From assembly GCA_947174275.1 (NCBI GenBank), contig CAMWIJ010000030.1, positions 1-33,996 of the forward strand: a stretch of DNA of 33,996 bases. The letters are read 5' to 3'. Under the pieces are notes generated by a model. That model was not told the origin of the DNA, searched no databases, and saw only the letters and a program-made list of their open reading frames with translations. The translations under genes were made by a program, and so were the position numbers. This document shows positions 1 through 7,400 of this stretch, one piece after another; within the stretch, counting starts at the first letter, position 1, and the number at the start of each line of letters is the position of its first letter. Origin of the DNA: an uncultured Muribaculaceae bacterium. GTDB taxonomy: Bacteria; Bacteroidota; Bacteroidia; Bacteroidales; Muribaculaceae.

Positions 1-49
1 CACTTTTACTAATTATAAACGTGGAATTTAGTCTTAAGTTAGTGACATT

Positions 50-122
50 GCACGGTTCGTGCGTCCGATATTAATCGTTGATAATCAGTGTATTGGCGGA
101 CGCACGAGCCGTGCGTCCCTAC
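50..122. repeat. REP-like inverted pair, copy 1
   Basis: Two palindromic units face each other across a 29-nt AT-rich spacer (68-96). The right unit (97-122) is an intact 26-mer whose core GGACGCACG-AGC-CGTGCGTCC folds on itself. The left unit (50-67) keeps only 18 nt and has one mismatch. The right unit matches both units of the second locus at 7319-7400 exactly. The element lies beyond the 3' end of hemD in non-coding DNA. I see no transposase, so this resembles a REP/BIME-type or MITE-like dispersed element rather than an insertion sequence. Confidence 0.75.
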
Positions 123-146
123 AATCGCGGGTGTCAGTCTGCAGGG

Positions 147-167
147 GCGGGGGCGTCTCGCCCCCGC
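147..167. repeat. GC-rich hairpin, copy 1
   Basis: An 8-bp perfect stem (147-154 with 160-167) closes on the loop GTCTC. The same hairpin, with the same loop and one compensated base-pair change, occurs at 7241-7261. Both copies lie close to the REP-like pair, so the two are probably parts of one composite element. There is no T-run, so it is not an ordinary intrinsic terminator. Confidence 0.65.
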
Positions 168-188
168 AGTTGCCCGGAGGCGTCAGTA

Positions 189-232
189 TAAAACAGACAT
201 GCTGCGTCGCAGATGTTTGCAACGCAGCATGT
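189..232 (-). terminator. hemD terminator
   Basis: A 15-bp stem with one G:T-type mismatch (197-211 with 218-232) lies 28 nt beyond the hemD stop on the minus strand. It is followed in that direction by CTGTTTTATA. The position and the short T-run fit an intrinsic terminator for the operon that ends with hemD. Confidence 0.65.
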
Positions 233-259
233 TATGAGTTATAGGCAGGGTGGCCGGTG

Positions 260-1003
260 TCAGCTTGCTTCCTGCTCGGTGAGATACATGTCGAGGGCGG
301 CTGTCACGGAGGGAGCTTTCACTGTGGGAGCCTCCATGTCAAGACGGAAACCGGCGTCTTTGATAGCCTTGGCGGTGGAAGCGCCGAAGCAGCCGATGCG
401 GATATCGCCCTGGTCGAAACCGGGGAAATTCTTCTGCAGCGACGCGATGCCCGAGGGGCTGAAGAAAAGGAGCATGTCGTAGTCAAACGGCTCGTCGGGA
501 GTGAAGTCGTTGCTGACCGTGCGATACATCACTGCTTTGGTATAGTCGATTTTATTGTCGAGGATACCGGTGTCGTCTTTGTGCACGTCGGAAATCGCGT
601 AGAGGAATTTCTCTTTTGAGTGCTTTGCAAGGAACGGCAGCAGGTCGGCAAGCTTGCCTGTCGAGGCATGAAAGATTTTGCGCTTGCGATACTGGATGTA
701 TTTCTGAAGATAGAGCGCGATTGCTTCTGTCGTGCAGAAATATTTCATTGTGTCGGGAATAGTGATACGCATCTCTTCGCAAAGGCGGAAGAAATGGTCG
801 ATGGCCGTACGCGCCGTGAATATCACCGCTGTAAAGTCGGGAATATTAATTTTCTGCTGACGGAACTCCTTTGAAGAAAGGCCTTCGACTTTGATAAAGG
901 GGCGAAATACCACTTCTACATGATGACGCTGTGCGATATCGAAATAAGGAGATTTGTCAGACGTCGGTTTAGGCTGAGATACTAAAATCTTTTTAATTTT
1001 CAC
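260..1003 (-). CDS. hemD: Uroporphyrinogen-III synthase
   Basis: It cyclises hydroxymethylbilane to uroporphyrinogen III in tetrapyrrole (haem) synthesis, in the cytoplasm. The protein opens with KIKKILVSQPKP and contains FRPFIKVE near residue 30, both typical of Bacteroidetes HemD. It has the loosely conserved two-lobed alpha/beta fold of the family, and 247 residues is a normal length. I chose the GTG at 1001-1003 because it overlaps the TGA of the upstream DUF4271 gene as GTGA. The open frame extends 26 codons further, but that extension lies inside the upstream gene and does not resemble HemD. DUF4271 and hemD are adjacent in many Bacteroidales. It is the last gene of the minus-strand operon and is followed by a hairpin terminator. 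HemD sequences diverge widely, so the call rests on the N-terminal motif and the neighbour. Confidence 0.88.
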   Translation of the reverse strand: MKIKKILVSQPKPTSDKSPYFDIAQRHHVEVVFRPFIKVEGLSSKEFRQQKINIPDFTAVIFTARTAIDHFFRLCEEMRITIPDTMKYFCTTEAIALYLQKYIQYRKRKIFHASTGKLADLLPFLAKHSKEKFLYAISDVHKDDTGILDNKIDYTKAVMYRTVSNDFTPDEPFDYDMLLFFSPSGIASLQKNFPGFDQGDIRIGCFGASTAKAIKDAGFRLDMEAPTVKAPSVTAALDMYLTEQEAS

Positions 1004-1797
1004 GCTGTAAATTCTAATAGACGCAGAACGGATAGGGATAATCTGCGCAAGATTAATAGGGGTGTTATTTCCAAGGCGCAAAGATACAAAATAAAATAAA
1101 GCAACGAGCCAAAATTGGTGTAAAAAATTCTAAATCCTTTGCAAATAAATAGAATTCGTGTCAGAATGTAACAGCATGCGGCCAATATCAGCATTATTTC
1201 CGTCATTCCCGGATAGAAGAGAGCCACGAGCGCCGGCACCAGAAGCAGCATCGACAGCAGAGTCTGCGATGCGTTGAAACCGGCTACCCACTGGCGCGTG
1301 GCATCGCGGTCGGCGAAGGCATATCCTACGGCGCGATACACCGCAAGCTGCCACAGGTAATATCCGAGCGCGCAGACTCCGAGCAGCATTGTCATGCCGA
1401 GCACGCGGGTCTGCTCCATGACTATTCCTGCCGCTGCGGCGGCCGAGAAGAGGAGTATGCCCTCGCTGAGACAAAGCAGGACGATGATGATGCAGAGTGT
1501 GCGCGTCTCGTTGGCGGTGCGGTTGTCGAAGACGTTGGCCCGCTGACGCATGCCGATGAGGTTTTGCCGGAAATTTTTAAACAGCTGACGGCAATGGCTG
1601 AAGTTGAGGGCAATGACAACGAGCATCGCCACGATTATGGTCGATAGCCATGAGTTTTCGCCGTATCCCACGGGACGCGGAGTGCCGTCGATGCCCAGCA
1701 TGAATGTCGATGTGGGTTTCGACGGTGTAAGCCGGCTCTCGGCGATCGAGAACGGAGCGTCGGCCTCGGTGCAGTGTAGTGAGAATTCGTTGTTCAA
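1000..1797 (-). CDS. DUF4271 integral membrane protein
   Basis: This looks like a Bacteroidetes DUF4271 protein of unknown function. About six hydrophobic segments are visible (near residues 50-65, 100-120, 132-157, 178-195, 200-222 and 230-252). A hydrophilic N-terminal stretch of about 45 residues precedes them and a basic tail follows. The family is usually found directly upstream of hemD, as here, where its TGA overlaps the hemD GTG. The annotated start is a TTG at 1795-1797, 57 nt after the LOG gene ends, with no convincing ribosome-binding site. A later ATG at about residue 33 (MLGIDG) is the alternative start. The link with hemD suggests co-expression, but no biochemical role can be read from the sequence. 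Confidence 0.8.
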   Translation of the reverse strand: MNNEFSLHCTEADAPFSIAESRLTPSKPTSTFMLGIDGTPRPVGYGENSWLSTIIVAMLVVIALNFSHCRQLFKNFRQNLIGMRQRANVFDNRTANETRTLCIIIVLLCLSEGILLFSAAAAAGIVMEQTRVLGMTMLLGVCALGYYLWQLAVYRAVGYAFADRDATRQWVAGFNASQTLLSMLLLVPALVALFYPGMTEIMLILAACCYILTRILFICKGFRIFYTNFGSLLYFILYLCALEITPLLILRRLSLSVLRLLEFTA

Positions 1798-1854
1798 CGC
1801 AGTCGGTTTTTAGCGGGAAAACACTCTCTTGATTGGATTATTCCGCGACCGGGC

Positions 1855-2475
1855 TTATCGGCGCTCGGCGTCGGGTGTCGTGTCGAGTTTCTGAGAGAAC
1901 GCTCTCGTCTCGACGGGCTTCAGAATGCGGGTCACGGCATCGTCGACCGAGTCGGTCACATACCACAGCGTGCGGTGGTCATCGTTCATGAAATGTTCGG
2001 CAACGGAGCGGTCAAGCATGCCGATGAGCGGGTCGTAGTAGCCGTCGACGTTGAGTATCACCACATGCCCCTGATAGAGGCCGAGCTGACGCCATGTGAT
2101 GATTTCGAGAAGCTCTTCGAATGTGCCGCAGCCGCCGGGCAGCGCCACTGCCGCACGCGACAGCGAAGCCATGGTGTGCTTGCGCTCGTGCATCGTCTCG
2201 ACGGTTATCATCTCGGTCAGCGAGGGATGGTTCCATCCGCGCTCCACCATGAATGCGGGGAGCACTCCCACGGTCCGTCCTCCGGCATCGAGCGCGCCGT
2301 TGATGGCGGCTCCCATGAGCCCTTCGCGGCCGCCGCCCGACACGAGTGTCATGCCGGCGGCTGCCAGAGCGCGGCCGAGGGCGTAGGCCGCTTCCTTATA
2401 TACGGCCGCCACGAGCGGAGATGAGGCTCCGTAGACGGTGACGGCCCGTCTTTCTTCCGTGTTGTCAGTATTCAT
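1855..2475 (-). CDS. LOG-family protein (TIGR00730, Rossmann fold)
   Basis: LOG-family enzymes hydrolyse nucleoside 5'-monophosphates such as AMP or cytokinin ribotides, releasing the base and ribose 5-phosphate. The two defining motifs are present: GGGREGLMG at residues 47-55, and PGGCGTFEE at 113-121 with the catalytic Glu. The ERK segment at residues 97-99 is the conserved Arg region of the family. The length of 206 residues is usual. The ATG at 2475 overlaps the stop of the upstream phosphate transporter as ATGA, so the two are probably translationally coupled. Bacterial members are often mislabelled lysine decarboxylase. The physiological substrate here is unknown. The coupling to a phosphate transporter hints at nucleotide or phosphate turnover (inference). 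Confidence 0.9.
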   Translation of the reverse strand: MNTDNTEERRAVTVYGASSPLVAAVYKEAAYALGRALAAAGMTLVSGGGREGLMGAAINGALDAGGRTVGVLPAFMVERGWNHPSLTEMITVETMHERKHTMASLSRAAVALPGGCGTFEELLEIITWRQLGLYQGHVVILNVDGYYDPLIGMLDRSVAEHFMNDDHRTLWYVTDSVDDAVTRILKPVETRAFSQKLDTTPDAERR

Positions 2476-4304
2476 CGTCTTCCGTGCTGGAATTCATTTT
2501 TCACCGTGTCGACCACATTTATGATGTAGTCGCCGGTCTTTTCGAGTGTCGACACTATATCCATATAATATATGCCGGCCTGATATTCGTAATGGTGTTC
2601 CTTGATGTTCTCGATATTTGCCGAGCGGAGGGTGTTGCGCATGTTGTTGATCTCGCGCTCGCGGTTATAGGAGGCGATGATATCCTCGCTGTTGTTGTTC
2701 TCGAGATTGCGGAGCAGCAGTAGCATGTTGTCCATCGCCATCTGCACGTAGTCGAACATTACGTCGATATTGTGATAGATTTCCTCATTGAAATTGACAT
2801 TGCCCTGCTGTTTGCGCAACAGTATCTTGCCCACGCCCGAGCAGGCGTCGGCTATGCTCTCAACTTCCGACACGATGGCGAGCATCGCCGAAATGTGGCG
2901 CTTGCCCTCGTTTGAGAGGCGACCTTCGGCGCATCGGTTGAGATAGTTGGCTATCTCGAGCTCCATCCGGTCGGATATATCTTCATATTTCTCAAGCCGC
3001 GACGACAGTTTGTTGAACTCCTCGGAGCGCTCTTTGGTATGCACAAGCTCCTTGGCCATGGCGAGCATGCGGTTGACACGGTCGGCAAACACGGCGATTT
3101 CCTTCTCGGCCTGGGTGATGTTGAGCTCCGAGGCCGACAGCATGCCCGACGAGATGAATTTGAGCTGGAACTCGTCGTCGCCCTTGCGCTTGGCGGGCAG
3201 CAGCCATTCCACGATCTTGACATAGACTTTGGTGAGCCATATCATGATCGACAGGTTGATGAGGTTGAACAGCGTGTGGAATATCGACAGACCGAACGAT
3301 ACCGATATCTGCAGCGTCATGATGCGGGTGAGATGTCCGGAGATGAGCGGGTCGGCGTTGGGGAGCTCCGACTGCATCACCTGCGCGTAGACTGCCTCTG
3401 ATGAGCTCTTGAGGTCGGTGACGTAGGAATAAAGCGCCGTCGGGTCGCCCTGTCCTATCTCCTGTGTGACCCATTGCGTCAGGTCGACGAAGGGGAAGAA
3501 TATGGCGAGAGTCCACACCGTGCCGAGGAAGTTGAACAGCAGGTGTCCCATCGCCGTGCGCTTGGCCGCGACATTGCCGCTGAGCGAGGCGAGCAGAGGG
3601 GTGATTGTGGTGCCTATATTAGAGCCGAGCACGAGGGCGCAGGCAAGGTCGAAGGTAATCCATCCCTTGCTGCACATGATGAGCGTGATGGCGAATGTGG
3701 CCGCCGACGACTGTATGATCATCGTCACCACGAGACCTACAAGGCAGAATATCAGCACCGAGCCGAAGCCCATCGAGGTGTAGCGCTGAAGGAATTCGAA
3801 CATTTCGGGGTTCTGCTGCAGATCAGGCACATATTTGCTGATAAGCGACAGACCCATGAAGAGGAAGGCGAAACCGATGCCGAATTCGCCTATCGACTTG
3901 GTGCGGCTCTTCTTGGAAAAAAGCAACGGCACCGACACGCCTATCAAAGGCAGTGCGAATGCCGCTATATCCACTTTAAATCCGAAAAGGGCTATGATCC
4001 ATGCGGTGAACGTGGTGCCGACGTTGGCGCCCATTATCACAGCCATTGACTGCGACAATGTCATCAGACCCGCATTTACAAAACTCACCACCATGACTGT
4101 GGAGGCCGAAGAGCTCTGAATCAAGGCGGTGATAAAAAATCCCGTTATTGTACCGGTAGCACGATTGCGGGTCATTGCTCCGAGTATGTTACGGAGACGG
4201 TCGCCCGCGGCTTTCTGCAGGCCTTCGCTCATCACCTTCATTCCGTAGAGGAACAAGCCGACAGCTCCGATAAGGCCCAAAAGGTCAAGTAAACTGTAAT
4301 TCAT
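2472..4304 (-). CDS. Na+/phosphate cotransporter with PhoU-like domain
   Basis: It is predicted to import inorganic phosphate with sodium across the inner membrane. The N-terminal 350 residues hold two inverted Na/Pi-cotransporter repeats, each with the family QSS motif: LIQSSSAS near residue 60 and IIQSSAAT near residue 196. Multiple transmembrane helices surround them. Residues from about 380 to 600 are a charged all-helical region matching the PhoU-like C-terminal domain. The length of 610 residues is normal for this fused architecture. A good promoter lies just upstream (4336-4366), with an 18-nt palindrome at the predicted transcript start. It is the first gene of the operon that continues into the LOG gene, DUF4271 and hemD. 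Confidence 0.92.
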   Translation of the reverse strand: MNYSLLDLLGLIGAVGLFLYGMKVMSEGLQKAAGDRLRNILGAMTRNRATGTITGFFITALIQSSSASTVMVVSFVNAGLMTLSQSMAVIMGANVGTTFTAWIIALFGFKVDIAAFALPLIGVSVPLLFSKKSRTKSIGEFGIGFAFLFMGLSLISKYVPDLQQNPEMFEFLQRYTSMGFGSVLIFCLVGLVVTMIIQSSAATFAITLIMCSKGWITFDLACALVLGSNIGTTITPLLASLSGNVAAKRTAMGHLLFNFLGTVWTLAIFFPFVDLTQWVTQEIGQGDPTALYSYVTDLKSSSEAVYAQVMQSELPNADPLISGHLTRIMTLQISVSFGLSIFHTLFNLINLSIMIWLTKVYVKIVEWLLPAKRKGDDEFQLKFISSGMLSASELNITQAEKEIAVFADRVNRMLAMAKELVHTKERSEEFNKLSSRLEKYEDISDRMELEIANYLNRCAEGRLSNEGKRHISAMLAIVSEVESIADACSGVGKILLRKQQGNVNFNEEIYHNIDVMFDYVQMAMDNMLLLLRNLENNNSEDIIASYNREREINNMRNTLRSANIENIKEHHYEYQAGIYYMDIVSTLEKTGDYIINVVDTVKNEFQHGRR

Positions 4305-4316
4305 CTATGTCTAAAT

Positions 4317-4334
4317 GGTAGATTGTAATCTACC
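4317..4334. promoter_or_regulatory. Perfect palindrome at the transporter transcript start
   Basis: GGTAGATT and AATCTACC face each other across 2 nt. The site covers the predicted transcription start and the first bases of the leader of the Na/Pi transporter gene. It could be a repressor operator or a 5'-terminal RNA hairpin. The sequence alone does not decide between them. Confidence 0.5.
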
Positions 4335-4335
4335 G

Positions 4336-4366
4336 CAAAGATAATGAAATAAAATATCTCTCCAAA
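4336..4366 (-). promoter_or_regulatory. Bacteroidetes-type promoter of the phosphate transporter operon
   Basis: On the minus strand, TTTG (4366-4363) is followed by a 19-nt spacer and TATCTTTG (4343-4336). This matches the Bacteroidetes sigma-ABfr consensus TTTG-N19-21-TAnnTTTG exactly. The leader to the ATG at 4304 would be about 25 nt. Confidence 0.75.
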
Positions 4367-4420
4367 ATATTGCATGCGATTTGCATATTTTTGCTATCGT
4401 CTGACTTGTCGGACTATCCG

Positions 4421-5662
4421 CTACGGGTTCACTCTCCAGAGATAAAGCCGGTCGGACTGACGTATCTTCACCGGCACGGCGATGGAGAAATCGTCGCCTT
4501 TGACAACCGTGTCGACCGGACCGGAGTCGAGACGCATCTCGTCGAGCTCGAGCTCGACCACTCCTGTGGTGGGTCCGATGATGAGTATGGTGTCGCCGCG
4601 GTGGAGTTCGCCGGTCTCCATGTGAAATTCGGCCACTCCCAGCCGCTGGAACCAGCGCGTGGCCTTTGCCATGTAGACTTTGGTGCGGGTTGCCGACGAG
4701 CCGTATTTGCCCGACCACTCGCCGAGTCGTTGCCCCAGATAGTATCCGTCCCAGAAATCGCGGTTGAAGATGCGGCGCAGGCGCTCGTCCCAGCCTTCAA
4801 CCTTCTCGCCGCCGTAGCTGCCGTCGACAATGGCATCGAGAGCCTCGTTGTAACAGCTCACGGCAGTCGCCACATATTCAGGTCCGCGGGCGCGTCCTTC
4901 GATTTTGAACACGCTGACACCCGCGTCGATCATGCGGTCGAGGAAATGTATCGTCTTGAGGTCTTTGGGCGACATGATGCGCTCGTTGTCGATTGCGAGG
5001 CTGTCGCCGGTCTCACGGTCGGTGACGGTGTAGGTGCGGCGGCATATCTGTGTGCACCCGCCGCGGTTAGCGCTCGAATTCATCTGGTGCAGGCTCAGAT
5101 AGCATTTGCCAGACACCGCCATGCAGAGTGCTCCGTGACAGAACATCTCGATGCGTATCAGCCGGCCGTGCGGTCCGCGTATATCCTCGTCGACGATGGC
5201 GCGGTGTATCGCCGCCACCTGGTCGAGATTTAGCTCGCGGGCGAGCACCACCACATCGGCCCACTGCGCGTAAAAGCGCACCGCTTCTATGTTGGTGATG
5301 TTGCACTGCGTTGAGATATGCACCTCGACATTTTCGTTGCGCGCTATCATGATGGCGGCGATGTCAGAGGCTATCACTGCCGATATGCCGCTCTCGCGCA
5401 CCGCACGGCATATCTCGCGGCACTTGTCGAGCTCGTTGTCGTAGATGACAGTGTTGACCGTAAGATAGGTCTTGACTCCGGCGGCATTGCAGGTGGCCGC
5501 GATGTCGCGCAGGTCGTCGAGGGTGAAGTTAGCCGACGAGCGGGCACGCATGTTGAGCCCCTCGACACCGAAATATATGGCATCGGCGCCGGCATTGATT
5601 GCGGCATGGAGCGACTCGAAGCTGCCCACAGGCGCCATTATCTCAAAATCTTTTCTCTGCAT
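4421..5662 (-). CDS. U32-family protein, probable tRNA/rRNA hydroxylation enzyme
   Basis: U32 proteins were named peptidases, but the best-studied bacterial members (TrhP/YegQ and RlhA) carry an iron-sulfur cluster and support 5-hydroxylation of pyrimidines in tRNA or 23S rRNA. The signature is visible around residues 165-205: EMFCHGALCMAVSGKC, then a further GGCTQICRR, giving the cysteine set of the family. The N-terminal APVGSFESLHAAINAGADAI is also typical. The protein has 413 residues and a C-terminal beta-rich domain like YegQ. I chose the ATG at 5662 rather than the upstream in-frame start at 5713, because the promoter -7 element (5689-5696) lies between them. Which RNA it modifies cannot be told from sequence. 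It is transcribed alone and divergently from the TrpB-like gene. Confidence 0.88.
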   Translation of the reverse strand: MQRKDFEIMAPVGSFESLHAAINAGADAIYFGVEGLNMRARSSANFTLDDLRDIAATCNAAGVKTYLTVNTVIYDNELDKCREICRAVRESGISAVIASDIAAIMIARNENVEVHISTQCNITNIEAVRFYAQWADVVVLARELNLDQVAAIHRAIVDEDIRGPHGRLIRIEMFCHGALCMAVSGKCYLSLHQMNSSANRGGCTQICRRTYTVTDRETGDSLAIDNERIMSPKDLKTIHFLDRMIDAGVSVFKIEGRARGPEYVATAVSCYNEALDAIVDGSYGGEKVEGWDERLRRIFNRDFWDGYYLGQRLGEWSGKYGSSATRTKVYMAKATRWFQRLGVAEFHMETGELHRGDTILIIGPTTGVVELELDEMRLDSGPVDTVVKGDDFSIAVPVKIRQSDRLYLWRVNP

Positions 5663-5688
5663 AAATATGTATGGACCAAAATTTACCG

Positions 5689-5719
5689 CAAAGTTAATCC
5701 AAATTAGCCTCACGGCAAA
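5689..5719 (-). promoter_or_regulatory. Promoter of the U32-family gene
   Basis: On the minus strand, TTTG (5719-5716), a 19-nt spacer and TAACTTTG (5696-5689) match the Bacteroidetes consensus exactly. The transcript would begin about 20 nt before the ATG at 5662, which excludes the longer open reading frame start at 5713. Confidence 0.75.
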
Positions 5720-5770
5720 ATAATTTTGAACACATACTTTTTATCCGAAAAATTCAATTGCGGCTGGAAA

Positions 5771-5805
5771 TTTGTTTTTATAACAGCAAATTTTGTTTAA
5801 CTTTG
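5771..5805 (+). promoter_or_regulatory. Candidate promoter of the TrpB-like gene
   Basis: TAACTTTG (5798-5805) is a perfect -7 element. The nearest TTTG (5771-5774) is 23 nt upstream, slightly more than the usual 19-21 nt. The leader to the ATG would be about 65 nt. Confidence 0.5.
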
Positions 5806-5877
5806 CAATCAACAGGTGAAATTGTGTTTCACAACGTCACACTCCGCATTGCTAAAACAAACAACAATATACAATAA

Positions 5878-7233
5878 ATGGAAAAACAGAAAAGATTTAT
5901 TCTCCCCGAAAACGAGATACCCCGCTATTGGTATAACATCCAGGCCGACATGCCCACGAAGCCGATGCCGCCCCTCAACCCCGCCACACGTGAGCCGCTC
6001 AAGGCCGAAGATCTCTATCCGATCTTTGCCGAAGAGCTGTGCCGTCAGGAGCTCAACCAGACCGATGCGTGGATCGAGATACCCGACGAGGTAAGGGAGA
6101 TGTATAAATATTACCGCTCGACACCGCTGGTGCGCGCCTACGGACTTGAAGAGGCGCTCGGCACTCCCGCCCACATCTATTTCAAAAACGAGAGCGTCAG
6201 CCCGATGGGCTCCCACAAGCTCAACTCGGCAATACCGCAGGCCTACTACTGCAAGAAGGAGGGAGTAAAAAATGTCACCACCGAGACAGGCGCCGGACAG
6301 TGGGGCGCATCATTGGCCTACGCCGCACGTCTGTTCGGGCTTGAAGCGGCCGTCTATCAGGTGAAAATCAGCTACGAGCAGAAGCCCTACCGCCGCAGCA
6401 TCATGCAGACATTCGGCGCGCAGGTCACTCCCTCGCCCTCGATGTCGACACGCGCCGGAAAAGACATACTCACCGCCAACCCCAACCATCAGGGCTCGCT
6501 CGGCACCGCGATATCCGAGGCCGTGGAGCTCGCCCGCACTACCCCCGACTGCAAATACACCCTCGGCTCGGTGCTCAGCCACGTCACTCTCCACCAGACT
6601 GTTATCGGTCTTGAGGCCGAAAAACAGATGGAGATGGCCGGCGAATATCCCGATACCATCATCGCATGCTTCGGCGGCGGATCCAATTTCGGCGGACTTG
6701 CCTTCCCGTTCATGCGTCACAACATTCTCGACGGAAAGAAAACACGCTTCATAGCAGCCGAACCTGCATCATGTCCCAAGCTGACACGCGGTAAATTCAG
6801 ATACGACTTCGGCGACGAGGCCGGTTACACTCCGTTGCTGCCTATGTACACCCTGGGTCACAACTTCGCTCCGGCCAACATCCACGCCGGCGGTCTGCGC
6901 TACCACGGAGCCGGTGTCATCGTGTCGCAGCTTCTCAAAGACGGCATGATGGAGGGGGTCGACATCGAGCAGCTCGAATCGTTTGAGGCCGGCACACTGT
7001 TTGCACGTGCCGAGGGCATCATCCCCGCGCCCGAATCGTGCCACGCCATCGCCGCCACAATCCGCGAGGCAAAGAAATGCATCGAGACCGGCGAAGAAAA
7101 GGTAATACTCTTCAACCTTTCGGGTCACGGCCTCATCGACATGGCCTCATACGACAAATATTTTGCCGGCGACCTCGTCAACTACAGCCTCTCCGACGAA
7201 GAAATCAACAAAAACCTCGAAGCCATCGACTGA
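5878..7233 (+). CDS. TrpB2-type tryptophan synthase beta-like PLP enzyme
   Basis: It is predicted to condense indole with serine to give tryptophan, using pyridoxal phosphate. The PLP lysine is K114 in MGSHKLNSA. The glycine-rich phosphate loop CFGGGSNFGG lies near residue 265, and ETGAGQWGASLA is the conserved active-site segment. The length of 451 residues and the extended N-terminus, which begins with a segment like PRYWYNIQADMP, place it in the TrpB2 group (TIGR01415) rather than the roughly 400-residue TrpB1 that pairs with TrpA. No trpA or other trp gene is adjacent, so it may salvage free indole, which is plausible in the gut where indole is abundant (inference). Its 3' end runs into a GC-rich hairpin 8 nt after the stop. 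Confidence 0.9.
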   Translation: MEKQKRFILPENEIPRYWYNIQADMPTKPMPPLNPATREPLKAEDLYPIFAEELCRQELNQTDAWIEIPDEVREMYKYYRSTPLVRAYGLEEALGTPAHIYFKNESVSPMGSHKLNSAIPQAYYCKKEGVKNVTTETGAGQWGASLAYAARLFGLEAAVYQVKISYEQKPYRRSIMQTFGAQVTPSPSMSTRAGKDILTANPNHQGSLGTAISEAVELARTTPDCKYTLGSVLSHVTLHQTVIGLEAEKQMEMAGEYPDTIIACFGGGSNFGGLAFPFMRHNILDGKKTRFIAAEPASCPKLTRGKFRYDFGDEAGYTPLLPMYTLGHNFAPANIHAGGLRYHGAGVIVSQLLKDGMMEGVDIEQLESFEAGTLFARAEGIIPAPESCHAIAATIREAKKCIETGEEKVILFNLSGHGLIDMASYDKYFAGDLVNYSLSDEEINKNLEAID

Positions 7234-7240
7234 CGCAGGG

Positions 7241-7261
7241 GCGGGAGCGTCTCGCTCCCGC
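7241..7261. repeat. GC-rich hairpin, copy 2
   Basis: An 8-bp perfect stem with the loop GTCTC begins 8 nt after the TrpB-like stop codon. Compared with copy 1 at 147-167, the sixth stem pair is A:T instead of G:C, so pairing is preserved. The preceding bases GCAGGG are shared too. It may help end transcription between the convergent genes, but it has no T-run. Confidence 0.65.
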
Positions 7262-7318
7262 GCACTCACGGCTTCCGCCCGCAATGGCGTTGCACAACAC
7301 AGAGAAGTGCCCCCAAAT

Positions 7319-7400
7319 GTAGGGACGCACGGCTCGTGCGTCCGAGTCAACAGATTGAATATCAAGTATTCACACGGACGCACGAGCCGTGCGTCCCTAC
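7319..7400. repeat. REP-like inverted pair, copy 2
   Basis: Two 26-nt units (7319-7344 and 7375-7400) are exact reverse complements across a 30-nt AT-rich spacer. Each unit also folds on itself through GGACGCACG/CGTGCGTCC arms. The right unit is identical to 97-122. The element lies between convergent genes and directly abuts the stop codon of the RND permease (TAG at 7402-7400). The spacer differs in sequence from copy 1 but not in length class (29 against 30 nt). Confidence 0.8.

Noticed and set aside
50-122. CRISPR array or insertion-sequence end
   Set aside because: There are only two facing units per site, with no regular spacers or cas genes, and no transposase ORF lies between or near them.
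4380-4420. Terminator after the U32-family gene
   Set aside because: Short complementary patches exist (GCATGCGATTTGCAT and others), but no stem longer than about 5 bp followed by a T-run was found.
5663-5713. Longer N-terminus for the U32-family protein
   Set aside because: The exact promoter consensus lies within this stretch, so the upstream start would be outside the transcript. The added residues also do not resemble the family.
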